Below are positions 35,359-43,889 of a stretch of 64,000 nt of DNA, in pieces (within the stretch, counting starts at the first letter, position 1; every line of letters starts with the position of its first letter). Under the pieces are notes generated by a model, which worked only from the letters and a program-made list of their open reading frames with translations, had not been told where the DNA came from and ran no database searches. This DNA is from Gammaproteobacteria bacterium (GTDB lineage: Bacteria; Pseudomonadota; Gammaproteobacteria; DSM-16500). The DNA lies in the NCBI GenBank assembly GCA_021324305.1, contig JAJPJI010000020.1:1-64000 (forward strand), given 5' to 3'. Position numbers and translations under genes: made by a program.

Positions 35359-35397
35359 GATTATCCATATCGTCAGCTTCATTTCGCGACATCATCG
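35359..35397. repeat. 39-base direct repeat, copy 2
   Basis: GATTATCCATATCGTCAGCT, then TCATTTCGCGACATCATCG. It differs from copy 1 at four positions. Its neighbour at 35405-35417 is a small palindrome CACAGATTCTGTG that overlaps a DnaA-box-like TGTGGATAA. Confidence 0.75.
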
Positions 35398-35630
35398 AGT
35401 TACTCACAGATTCTGTGGATAAGTCTGTTAATAAGCTATCGAAAACTGCTCTGAAGCTCGTTAAATAAAGACTTCGAGTAAAAAGCCCATTAAATGAACA
35501 CAAGTAAATATATATTATTTATCAATTAGTTAATGATTATGTGTAGTATAAAAGCATAGGTTGGGCATTTATTGGTAATGAATCTGTAACAATAACTCAT
35601 TTTGTGTACAACCGTATTCAGGGTTGTGAA

Positions 35631-37694
35631 TTATGTGCTGCTTATTTCATTACCATAAAATGCTTTTAATTTTTTCAGCATGACTTGCGCGGGAGATTGG
35701 CGGGCAAAGGATGTAGTTAAATCATTTGTCCACTTCCCTGTTTCAAGATTAATCAGGATAGGCATGCGGTAATGATTATTCTGTGGATATAAAGCAAGCA
35801 TCCAGACACCATAGATATCAGCATATTGCTTGCTCCTGATAATCTTGTCATTCATATCATTTTTGACGGTCAATCGGGTTGTCACTGGGTCTATCTGAAA
35901 TAGTTCAATTCCTTCCATCAGGACTTTGCGTGTTTCCGGATAAACTGTGCGGATGGCTTCAGGTGAAAAATCACTTTCCAGGAAAATGTGCTGCGGAGGC
36001 AGCTCCGGCTTCCCTGCCCCTGTAATTGCGTCTGCCAGGCTGATACCACTTGAGTCTGGTGCAGGAATATTGAGCAAGTTCAAAATGGTTGGTTTGATAT
36101 CCAGTAAGGAAACAACCCCTGTCACGACTCCCTTACGATAGTTTTCAGTACCAAATAACCTGAAAGCGAGTAAGGAATGATATTGCGGTAATCCCAGGAC
36201 ATCTGTTCCATGGCCAGCTGATCTATTAACATCTTCATTGTCCAGACTGGGTGGATAAAATCGTGGTATGGCTGATTTCTTGTGATCTGATGATATGAAT
36301 AAATCCTTTTCAGTGATCCGGTCTCCTGGCAACTCGAGTGCTTCACCATGATCAGATAATAGTACAACAACTGCGTGGTCAAGATAGTGGCTTTGTCTTA
36401 AAAATATAAATAACTGTTTTACCTGCTGATCAGCCTTGAGAATGCTTTCCACATAGCGTTCCTGAGGGGTGAATTCAGACCCCGACAAGCTTGACCATAA
36501 ATAAGGATAATGCGGCAGACAAAAATGGATGGCCAGAAACACAGGCCTGGTTCTTTGAGCAGGCAGCGCAGATTTTACCAGACTGATAAAACTGTCAGGT
36601 TCATAAGTGAAATAAACTGGACGATTAGCATAACTATAGGGAAACAGCCACTTGCCAATGCTGGTATTGATGATCAGGTTTGATATGGGAAAGTCATTAA
36701 ATGTTCCAATCAGAAAATCATTTAATCCCATTGGCGGAGTTATAACGTGATCAAGACCAAAGTTGGTATCAATGTTGCTGAAACGTGTTTCATCTGTCGC
36801 ATAAATGGTTTCATATCCATAGCGCTTTAATATGGCTGGCAAGGTGTTCACCAAATTTACCCCGCGCTGCTGCGCAAGATTCGAACGTATGCCTGTTTGC
36901 TTGGGATATTGTCCAGACAGGATACCTGTCCATGAGGGAAAAGTTCTTGCTAAAGGGGTGACTGCTTCACTAAAGACAGATGACTGGTTTAAAAATGAAT
37001 CAAAAAATGGTGTTGATCGTTCACTGCCAAAATAGCTCAGAAAGTCAGGACGCAAGGAATCAATGCCAATTAATATGACGTTTGGACGCGTTGAGGTTGC
37101 GGCATCGGGAGAAGCGCTCATTCCGGGTATATGGAATATAAACCAGGTTGCGCCAGCCAGTCCGATTAGTAACGGTAAATAGAGTATGCTACGCCTGATT
37201 ATCTGTTTTATTAATCCGATAAGTGCCAATAATAACGCACCAGAACAACAGGCCGAGAGGAACAGCATGGCACCAATTGTCATTTGGCGGTTAAACAGGA
37301 TCAATGAAGATAATTCTACTAATTTGGAATTGGGATGATAAATCTGGTTGGCTGTAATGATAGCCGCTATGCTGGCTATCCAGACTGCAATGCCAAATAT
37401 GATCTTACGATCTGAAGACAGCCGCAAGACACTTGCCGAAAGTTCAACGACAATCCATACCATCACACAATATGCGAAATGAACAGCCAACTGGGCAAAA
37501 ATAAAAAAGAGAATTCCTGGCCAGATTGTTGATGGCACGCGCAGATTATCAGCCATGAATTCATAATCAGAAAGATATGCCCGATTGCATTGGATGAAAT
37601 AACTCAACTCCAACAGCAAATAAAAACATGTTAATAGCAAAAGATAGATAAATAAACCTTCAGATTTATGTACTTGCTGTTTGATGGACTGCAT
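35631..37694 (-). CDS. Membrane-anchored alkaline-phosphatase-superfamily protein, sulfatase-like
   Basis: A 687-residue protein with about five hydrophobic segments in residues 12-190, then a large domain presumed periplasmic. Domain motifs are VILIGIDSLRPDF (metal Asp212), ARTFPSWTGILSGQYP with the nucleophile position at Thr251, VVLLSDHGEAL and SAGHGTDVLG. A Thr, not the Cys or Ser that is turned into formylglycine in true sulfatases, favours a phosphohydrolase or phosphotransferase such as the lipopolysaccharide or lipoteichoic-acid modifying type. It starts 15 bases after the second fadE, so it may be on the same transcript. Substrate unknown. Confidence 0.82.
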   Translation of the reverse strand: MQSIKQQVHKSEGLFIYLLLLTCFYLLLELSYFIQCNRAYLSDYEFMADNLRVPSTIWPGILFFIFAQLAVHFAYCVMVWIVVELSASVLRLSSDRKIIFGIAVWIASIAAIITANQIYHPNSKLVELSSLILFNRQMTIGAMLFLSACCSGALLLALIGLIKQIIRRSILYLPLLIGLAGATWFIFHIPGMSASPDAATSTRPNVILIGIDSLRPDFLSYFGSERSTPFFDSFLNQSSVFSEAVTPLARTFPSWTGILSGQYPKQTGIRSNLAQQRGVNLVNTLPAILKRYGYETIYATDETRFSNIDTNFGLDHVITPPMGLNDFLIGTFNDFPISNLIINTSIGKWLFPYSYANRPVYFTYEPDSFISLVKSALPAQRTRPVFLAIHFCLPHYPYLWSSLSGSEFTPQERYVESILKADQQVKQLFIFLRQSHYLDHAVVVLLSDHGEALELPGDRITEKDLFISSDHKKSAIPRFYPPSLDNEDVNRSAGHGTDVLGLPQYHSLLAFRLFGTENYRKGVVTGVVSLLDIKPTILNLLNIPAPDSSGISLADAITGAGKPELPPQHIFLESDFSPEAIRTVYPETRKVLMEGIELFQIDPVTTRLTVKNDMNDKIIRSKQYADIYGVWMLALYPQNNHYRMPILINLETGKWTNDLTTSFARQSPAQVMLKKLKAFYGNEISST

Positions 37695-37709
37695 TATTCA
37701 ATAATTCTT

Positions 37710-40175
37710 TTATCTTGCCATTTTTAATAAACTGTCCTTATGCGTTTCAATCATCCCTGCCAGTTCTTCGTTTGAAAAATCATCCACGGCGATCACTTTT
37801 TTGCGGGCTTCTTCTGCCTGCATGAGTAATTGGAAATCTTCGGCGCTGATGATATTTTTTTCCAGTGCTGATTGCGCCTGCTCCTCAGCTGTATAACCTG
37901 AGATGGTAGCATCTTTTTTTGCAGTCTTGATTATTTTTTCTATCGGGTCTGCGGCAATCGTTTTAACCAAGGCATCCTGAATATCGGCGAGAACGTTTTC
38001 TGGCACGGCTGACAGAAATGCGCCGCTTGCCAGGCGCTGGCGTGTCTCTGTGGGAGCGAGAAGCAATTGTGCGACTTTATGTCCAATGGCGTCGCGAGGC
38101 TTGGAAAATCGCTCACCCAGTGGAAAGATAATAATCTTGAGCATCCAGGCAATTATACGATTGGGGAAGTTTTTAATGATTTCATCGAAGCGTTCCTGGA
38201 TTTCAAAGAGACAAAAAAGACTTGCATAACGTACAACCGGAAGATCATCCATGTTTTCACCCTGATCGTGGAAATGTTTCAGAACAGCAGAAAGTAAATA
38301 TAAATAACTCAATATATCACCCAATCTTGCTGAAATACTTTCCTTGCGTTTCAGGCTGCCGCCAAAAATCAGCATGCACACATCAGAAATGAATGCAAAC
38401 GCAGAGCAAAACCGGGTTGCCTGCTGATAATAACGTTTCATTTTTCCACGTGGCGCCTGGACGATAATACTGCTGGTAAGTCCAAGAATCAGGCTGCGGA
38501 CAAAATTGCTTATGCCGAACGCGACATGTTTGATGACGGCTTTGTCGAATGCCTTTAGTGCTTCCTTTGGGTCAGAAATGCGCGCTGCTTCCATTTCCGG
38601 TAAAATATATGGGTGACAACGTATCACCCCTTGACCAAAGATGATCATGTTACGCGTAAGAATATTTGCTCCTTCAACGGTAATAGCGATCGGAGCTGCT
38701 TCATAGCCTCTGCCAATGAAGTTTTTTGGACCCAGACAAATTCCCTTGCCGCCAAAAATATCCATTCCATCACAGGCAATTTTTCTACCCAGTTCTGTCA
38801 CGTGGTATTTCACGATTGCAGAAGCAACAGAAGGTTTTTCTCCGCAGTCAATCGACGCGGTTGCAAACGTTCTTGCGGCATCCATGATAAAAGTATAAGC
38901 CGCAATTCTAGCCAATGGTTCCTCTATTCCCTCAAATTTGCCAATAGGAAGATTGAATTGTTTGCGAATTCTGGCATAGGCTCCCGCTGAGTAACTCAGT
39001 ACTTTTGCGCCGGCAACTGCGCTGGCAGGCAGAGAAATCGCTCGTCCTGCTGCCAGACATTCCATTAGCATGCCCCAGCCTTTTCCTGCCTTTTCTTTGC
39101 CGCCAATAATCCAGTCCAGGGGAATAAATACATTCTTACCCTGTATGGGACCATTCTGGAAGGCTGTATTCAGTGGGAAATGACGTCTGCCTATGGTGAT
39201 ACCTGGAGTGTGCCTGGGTATTAACGCACAGGTGATACCGATGTCTTCCTTGTTACCGAGCAGTTGATCGGGATCATACAGCTTAAATGCCAGACCGATG
39301 ACAGTGGCAACGGGAGCAAGAGTGATATATCGCTTGCTGAAGTTAAGACGAATCCCGAGAGTTTTTTGTCCATTGTACTCGCCCCAGCAGACAATTCCGT
39401 TATCGGTCATGGCACCGGCATCAGAACCCGCGACTGGTGATGTCAAGGCAAAACAGGGAACATCCTCCCCTCTGGCGAGACGCGGGAGATAATGATTTTT
39501 CTGTTCTTCCGTGCCGTAATGCAACAAAAGTTCGGCAGGCCCAAGTGAGTTGGGAACAGCAATACTTGATCCGGCTGTGATACTGATACCGCCTACCTTG
39601 ATCAATATTTGTGAGTGCGCATAAGCAGAGAATTGTTTGCCACCGTATTGTTTGGGAATGATGAGGCCAAAAAATCCGTTTTCTTTGATAAACGTCCAGA
39701 CTTCGGGAGGTAAATCCATGCGGTTGTGTGTGATGTCCCAATCATTCAACATACGGCAAAGTGTTTCAACCGGACCATCAAGAAAAGCCTGTTCTTCCGC
39801 CGTCAATTTGGCTGGTTCATGCGATAATAATTTCTTCCAGTCAGGATTCCCTCGGAACAAGTCACCTTCCCATGTCACTGTGCCGGCAGAAATAGCCTGA
39901 CGTTCCGTGCGTGACATGCTTGGCATGACATTTCGATAAAAATTGAATAACGGCCGTGTGATAAATTTACGCCGCCAGACACCAACATCAAGTAACAGGA
40001 ATATGGCGAAGAAAACAATCCAGGTAATAGCTGTTCCGGTTGTCAGGCCATGAAATTTTGTAAGAAATATCATCAGCAATGCATAACTGCAGGTCCATAT
40101 TACAAGAGACGCACGCTGGTACGCCAATACGCAAAATGTCACCAATAAAATCACGACCCAGCAAAACCCTATCAT
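37710..40175 (-). CDS. fadE: Acyl-CoA dehydrogenase FadE (second copy)
   Basis: An 821-residue paralogue of the FadE at 27773-30214, with the same plan: N-terminal hydrophobic segments (1-70), acyl-CoA dehydrogenase core with FFGLIIPKQYGGKQFSAYAHS, CFALTSPVAGSDAGA and FEGIEEPLARIA, and a DUF1974-type tail. The extended C-terminus (EAQSALEKNIISAEDFQLL-like segment) matches the FadE family. It is not next to other fad genes but in a minus-strand run with nagZ, hpt, a DUF1189 gene and the sulfatase-like gene. The two copies may differ in chain length preference; the sequence alone cannot show this. Confidence 0.94.
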   Translation of the reverse strand: MIGFCWVVILLVTFCVLAYQRASLVIWTCSYALLMIFLTKFHGLTTGTAITWIVFFAIFLLLDVGVWRRKFITRPLFNFYRNVMPSMSRTERQAISAGTVTWEGDLFRGNPDWKKLLSHEPAKLTAEEQAFLDGPVETLCRMLNDWDITHNRMDLPPEVWTFIKENGFFGLIIPKQYGGKQFSAYAHSQILIKVGGISITAGSSIAVPNSLGPAELLLHYGTEEQKNHYLPRLARGEDVPCFALTSPVAGSDAGAMTDNGIVCWGEYNGQKTLGIRLNFSKRYITLAPVATVIGLAFKLYDPDQLLGNKEDIGITCALIPRHTPGITIGRRHFPLNTAFQNGPIQGKNVFIPLDWIIGGKEKAGKGWGMLMECLAAGRAISLPASAVAGAKVLSYSAGAYARIRKQFNLPIGKFEGIEEPLARIAAYTFIMDAARTFATASIDCGEKPSVASAIVKYHVTELGRKIACDGMDIFGGKGICLGPKNFIGRGYEAAPIAITVEGANILTRNMIIFGQGVIRCHPYILPEMEAARISDPKEALKAFDKAVIKHVAFGISNFVRSLILGLTSSIIVQAPRGKMKRYYQQATRFCSAFAFISDVCMLIFGGSLKRKESISARLGDILSYLYLLSAVLKHFHDQGENMDDLPVVRYASLFCLFEIQERFDEIIKNFPNRIIAWMLKIIIFPLGERFSKPRDAIGHKVAQLLLAPTETRQRLASGAFLSAVPENVLADIQDALVKTIAADPIEKIIKTAKKDATISGYTAEEQAQSALEKNIISAEDFQLLMQAEEARKKVIAVDDFSNEELAGMIETHKDSLLKMAR

Positions 40176-40224
40176 AGTTCATCCTTCTGTTATTAAACGT
40201 GCAAAAAAACTGTCAGGTGTGATA

Positions 40225-40995
40225 TTACTTTTCACTTTTATTTGCAATGATTCCATAGCATAAATACAGAATTGCCAAAATAAAAAATAAAAGTGTTTCA
40301 TGAGGGATGGATACGTGCATCATATTGAGAACGACAGACAAAATGATAACCGGCGTTATCGCAACCATCATGATTTGTATAATTTGACCATATGTTAATG
40401 GGACTCCGCACATGACCGCAAAAATTTTACCAAGAATAGCATAAAGAAGTGCCTGAAGAATCCTGTAAATATAAAACAGAAACAAGACAATGATATAAAA
40501 GATAATCCAGGCGAAACCCAGGTACTTTTCGATGTAGCTATCTATCACCTTGGGGTCAAGCGTCTGATTCATGTTCGCGGGGACTTTATAAATTTTTATT
40601 TCATTGGGTTTGCTCTGGCTGATGAGTTCATTTTGAGTAACCAGCATGCTGGTTTTGGCTTGTTCAATCGTCTTATACTGGCCCGAAGTATCGATAATCG
40701 CATAGGTATAGTGTGAAACAGGGTCTGAAATAAAATATGGACGGTTTTCGGGAGTGACAATCCTGCCATTTACGATGGTAATAACAGGAATTTGCGGTGA
40801 TATTTTTGTATAGAATGCCTGGTATCCGATATTAATGCCATGCTGGATGGAATAGGCGAAATAAGTCAATACGATTGCCAACAGTACAAACAAGTATAAA
40901 AAGGATTTACCGCCCCAGTTGAGCGCAACATCGCGATAAAGTTTTTTAGAATAAAATGACAGGTAAATCGCCTGAAAGATGTTATATTGTTGCAT
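40225..40995 (-). CDS. DUF1189-family membrane protein
   Basis: A 256-residue protein of unknown function with the DUF1189 layout. It has an amphipathic N-terminus (FQAIYLSFYSKKLYRDVALNW), one hydrophobic segment at 30-48, a soluble region of about 110 residues (50-165) presumed outside the membrane, and four further hydrophobic segments to the end. The conserved N-terminal pattern of moving into YSKKLYRDVA followed by a hydrophobic helix is typical of the family. It lies between hpt and fadE, with gaps of 99 and 49 bases. No catalytic motif is visible. Confidence 0.75.
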   Translation of the reverse strand: MQQYNIFQAIYLSFYSKKLYRDVALNWGGKSFLYLFVLLAIVLTYFAYSIQHGINIGYQAFYTKISPQIPVITIVNGRIVTPENRPYFISDPVSHYTYAIIDTSGQYKTIEQAKTSMLVTQNELISQSKPNEIKIYKVPANMNQTLDPKVIDSYIEKYLGFAWIIFYIIVLFLFYIYRILQALLYAILGKIFAVMCGVPLTYGQIIQIMMVAITPVIILSVVLNMMHVSIPHETLLFFILAILYLCYGIIANKSEK

Positions 40996-41037
40996 CGTCT
41001 ACTCCTTGTCTTCCGATTTCCGGACTTCATCCCTGTT

Positions 41038-41083
41038 TGCTTGTTCCTGTCACCGTAGTTTACTGGTATGTCAGGAACAAGCA
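41038..41083. terminator. 12-base hairpin between hpt and the DUF1189 gene
   Basis: TGCTTGTTCCTG (41038-41049) and CAGGAACAAGCA (41072-41083) are perfect inverted copies with a 22-base loop, starting 12 bases after the hpt stop. There is no T-tract, so it may be an attenuator, a stabilising 3' stem or a binding site. Confidence 0.5.
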
Positions 41084-41094
41084 TGATTTAAAAA

Positions 41095-41649
41095 TTACTC
41101 GTTATTAACAGCATATATTCCTGGTACATTACGCAAATATTCTTCATAGTCCAGCCCGAATCCAAACAGATATTTGTCTTCAGTGGTGACACCCACAAAA
41201 TCGGGTTCAAAATTCACGCCTGGCTCGCGAGTCCGATTTTTGCTGACCATCACCGCAGTATATATCGCTTTGGCTTTGGCCTGCGTACAATAATCAATAA
41301 TAGCAGAAAGTGTCAGGCCACCGTCCATAATATCATCAATGATAAGAATGGTTCGATCCTTCAGGCTTTGGCGTGGTTCCACCAGCCAATGCAAGTCGCC
41401 GCCGCGGTTTGTTCCGCGATAACGAGTGACATGCAGATAATCTATTTCGAGAGGAAAATGCAGCCTGGTGACGATATGCGCGGTTGGAATCAGGGCGCCA
41501 GTCATGACGCATAATATAAGGGGGTTGGTGTCTTTCAATTCATGAGTGATTTCAACGGCCATACGATCGAGCGCGTCATTGATTTCAGCAAAGCTGTAGA
41601 GGCATTCTGCATCTTCGAGCACGGAGTGAATTTTATCTACTGTTTCCAT
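41095..41649 (-). CDS. hpt: Hypoxanthine-guanine phosphoribosyltransferase
   Basis: A 184-residue purine-salvage enzyme that joins hypoxanthine or guanine to PRPP. The PRPP loop is ILIIDDIMDGGLTLSAII, and the hood and base-contact regions are LCVMTGALIPTAHIV near residue 48 and VSKNRTREPGVNFEPDFVGV, followed by DKYLFGFGLDYEEYLRNVPGIYAV at the C-terminus, a signature of this family. It follows nagZ with a 64-base gap on the same strand. Together with the purine permease at 30480 it gives a salvage route. Confidence 0.95.
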   Translation of the reverse strand: METVDKIHSVLEDAECLYSFAEINDALDRMAVEITHELKDTNPLILCVMTGALIPTAHIVTRLHFPLEIDYLHVTRYRGTNRGGDLHWLVEPRQSLKDRTILIIDDIMDGGLTLSAIIDYCTQAKAKAIYTAVMVSKNRTREPGVNFEPDFVGVTTEDKYLFGFGLDYEEYLRNVPGIYAVNNE

Positions 41650-41713
41650 AATTATTTTCCACGTTAATTAAAGTTAGTGTAATTATAAAAGTGTCATTGG
41701 TACTTTTCTGATT

Positions 41714-42766
41714 TTAACGGTTTGCATGCTCTGCAACTCGTTCGTCAAGTCTTTTTAGAAATTCACGAGTATCCTGCCAGCGTTTATTCTCTTGATATGG
41801 CTTGTCTAGCCACTCACTGCTTCCTCTAAAAACAACCCACCTGTCTTTTTCTAGTAAATGGTTTTTGAACGGCAGTGTATCCAGCACCTGAATCACACCT
41901 TCCCTGTTATTGCAAAGTAATGCAAAATCACAGCCTGCATCCCTGGCGGCAGCCACACGGTCTGAATAATTCGTTGAAATATTTGCGCCTTCCATATTCA
42001 GGTCATCACTAAATATACAGCCAGAAAATCCGAGACGGTTTCGCAAAATATCCCTGAGCCAGTAATTCGAAAATCCGACCGGATTTTTATCGATCCCGGG
42101 ATAAATGATATGAGCTGCCATTATCCCTGATATACCAGCCTTTATCATTCCTGCGAATGGTATCATATCGCTGGCTTCAATTTCGGGCATAGTGCGTTCG
42201 TCAACCGGCATGGCTACATGCGAATCCAAGGTAACTGATCCATGTCCCGGAAAATGCTTGCCGGTCGCTGCCATTCCTGCTTCCCTCATTCCCTTGATAT
42301 AGGCAGACGCAACCTGAATGACGACCTGGGGATCTGAATGGAATGCACGTCTGCCTATGACACTGCTGATACCATTGTTCAAATCCAGTACTGGTGCGAG
42401 ACTGAGGTCCAAACCTGCAGATAATAATTCAATTGCCATTAACCAGCCGCAATCACAAGCCATACGGCAAGCGAAGTCAGGATTTTCTTCATATAGAGTT
42501 CCAAATTCAGCCATAAAAGGCAGGCGGGTAAAATCCTGAATAAATCGTTGTACCCTGCCGCCTTCCTGGTCAACCATGATTAATATAGGTTTTTTTAAGA
42601 ATGAACGTATATTCTGGCAAAGGTGAGTTAATTGTGTACGCGATTCATAGTTTTTTTTAAACAATATCACCCCTCCTACCAGAGGGTGTTGCAAAATATC
42701 ACGTTCCTCGCCCGTGACCTCGATACCTTGCAGGTCGATTATCAAGGCCCCAATTTTGTTAGTCAT
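41714..42766 (-). CDS. nagZ: Beta-N-acetylhexosaminidase
   Basis: A 350-residue cytosolic GH3 enzyme that removes N-acetylglucosamine from anhydromuropeptides during cell-wall recycling. Markers are LIMVDQEGGRVQRF, the catalytic loop KHFPGHGSVTLDSH with its acid/base His-Asp region, and FSGCIFSDDLNMEGA with the nucleophile Asp. The length matches E. coli NagZ (341). It leads the minus-strand run into hpt and is divergent from prmB. It is functionally linked to MltD at 13092, which makes the anhydro-sugar ends that NagZ later processes. Confidence 0.95.
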   Translation of the reverse strand: MTNKIGALIIDLQGIEVTGEERDILQHPLVGGVILFKKNYESRTQLTHLCQNIRSFLKKPILIMVDQEGGRVQRFIQDFTRLPFMAEFGTLYEENPDFACRMACDCGWLMAIELLSAGLDLSLAPVLDLNNGISSVIGRRAFHSDPQVVIQVASAYIKGMREAGMAATGKHFPGHGSVTLDSHVAMPVDERTMPEIEASDMIPFAGMIKAGISGIMAAHIIYPGIDKNPVGFSNYWLRDILRNRLGFSGCIFSDDLNMEGANISTNYSDRVAAARDAGCDFALLCNNREGVIQVLDTLPFKNHLLEKDRWVVFRGSSEWLDKPYQENKRWQDTREFLKRLDERVAEHANR

Positions 42767-42937
42767 TCTATTTTTTCCCCATGGCAGATGATATGGATCC
42801 GTTTTAAGAAAGTGCTGACTGCTCCCCGTAGGCAGCTGCCAATCATTCTTTAGCTAGCGCGATTATAATGTTGTTTGCAGAGATCATCTACCTTGATAAC
42901 ATTAACAAATCCATCTGTTATCAATAAAAGAACGAAT

Positions 42938-43846
42938 ATGACTAATTTTACAGAACTGAAGACCATACGAGATTTCATCCGTTTTGCCATTTCACGCTTT
43001 AATGCGGCTGGCTTGTATTATGGGCATGGCACGGATAATGCCTGGGACGAGTCAATTGCCCTGGTTTTGCACACCTTGCATTTGCCGCATGATGTCAGTC
43101 CAACAGTGCTGGATGCGAATCTGATACAGGAAGAAAAAGCCAAATTAGCAGAATTGATAAATTTACGCGTCGAAAAGCGAATCCCTGTTCCATATTTGAC
43201 CCATGAAGCGTGGTTTTCAGGCTTGCCATATTATGTCGACGAAAGAGTCTTGATCCCCCGCTCACCTATTGCTGAACTGGTTGAGCGTCATTTTCAGCCC
43301 TGGATCGACCCAGATCATGTACATGATATTCTGGATTTGTGTACAGGCAGCGGTTGTATAGCGATTGCGTGTGCCAAAGCCTTTCCTGACGCAATGATCG
43401 ATGCCAGCGATATTTCAGCGGATGCCTTGGTCGTTGCCAAAATTAATGTGTTAAGACACGCAGTTGAAGATCAGGTACATTTGGTTGAGTCCGATCTCTT
43501 CGCATCACTGCCCGAAAAAAAATACGACATCATTGTCAGCAATCCTCCATATGTCAGTACAGAGGAAATGTTTAATCTTCCCATGGAATATCAACATGAG
43601 CCCAAATTAGGGCTGGAGGCAGGAAAACAAGGGCTGGATTTTGCAGTTCGAATTCTGCGTGACGCGAATGAATATCTTAACCCTCATGGAATATTAATAG
43701 TTGAAGTCGGCAATAGTGAACATGCGTTATCTGAACACTTTCCTGATGTCCCCTTTACCTGGCTCGAGTTTGAACGGGGCGGCGGCGGAGTTTTTATACT
43801 GACAGCAGAACAGTTACGTGAACATCAACAGTCATTTGTCATATAA
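42938..43846 (+). CDS. prmB: Ribosomal protein uL3 N5-glutamine methyltransferase
   Basis: A 302-residue class I methyltransferase. The SAM motif is ILDLCTGSGCIAIACA, and the glutamine-methyltransferase NPPY motif is VSNPPYVSTEEM, followed by EYQHEPKLGLEAGKQGLDF, whose EYxHEP element separates PrmB from PrmC. It methylates a conserved Gln of ribosomal protein L3. I chose the ATG at 42938, which gives the family N-terminus (residues FTELKTIRDFIRFAISRF); a TTG-initiated form from 42875 would add 21 residues. It is divergent from nagZ and followed after 43 bases by the indoleamine-dioxygenase-like gene. Confidence 0.95.
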   Translation: MTNFTELKTIRDFIRFAISRFNAAGLYYGHGTDNAWDESIALVLHTLHLPHDVSPTVLDANLIQEEKAKLAELINLRVEKRIPVPYLTHEAWFSGLPYYVDERVLIPRSPIAELVERHFQPWIDPDHVHDILDLCTGSGCIAIACAKAFPDAMIDASDISADALVVAKINVLRHAVEDQVHLVESDLFASLPEKKYDIIVSNPPYVSTEEMFNLPMEYQHEPKLGLEAGKQGLDFAVRILRDANEYLNPHGILIVEVGNSEHALSEHFPDVPFTWLEFERGGGGVFILTAEQLREHQQSFVI

Positions 43847-43889
43847 CCCGGGAAATATACAGACGCCATGAGGATCAGGATGATCACAA

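Larger units (their letters stand above)
34645..35630. other. Gene-free region of 986 bases with dispersed repeats
   Basis: No reading frame here looks like a real protein; the apparent frames run through repeats and give the SFPRKRES-type peptides typical of such elements. The region holds an AT-rich palindrome (34772-34808), three copies of a CCCGC-palindrome repeat, two copies of a 39-base direct repeat, a long hairpin (35048-35094) and one perfect DnaA-box-like TGTGGATAA (35414-35422). The central part is richer in GC than its flanks. It looks like a landing place of small non-autonomous repeat elements. Confidence 0.6.
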
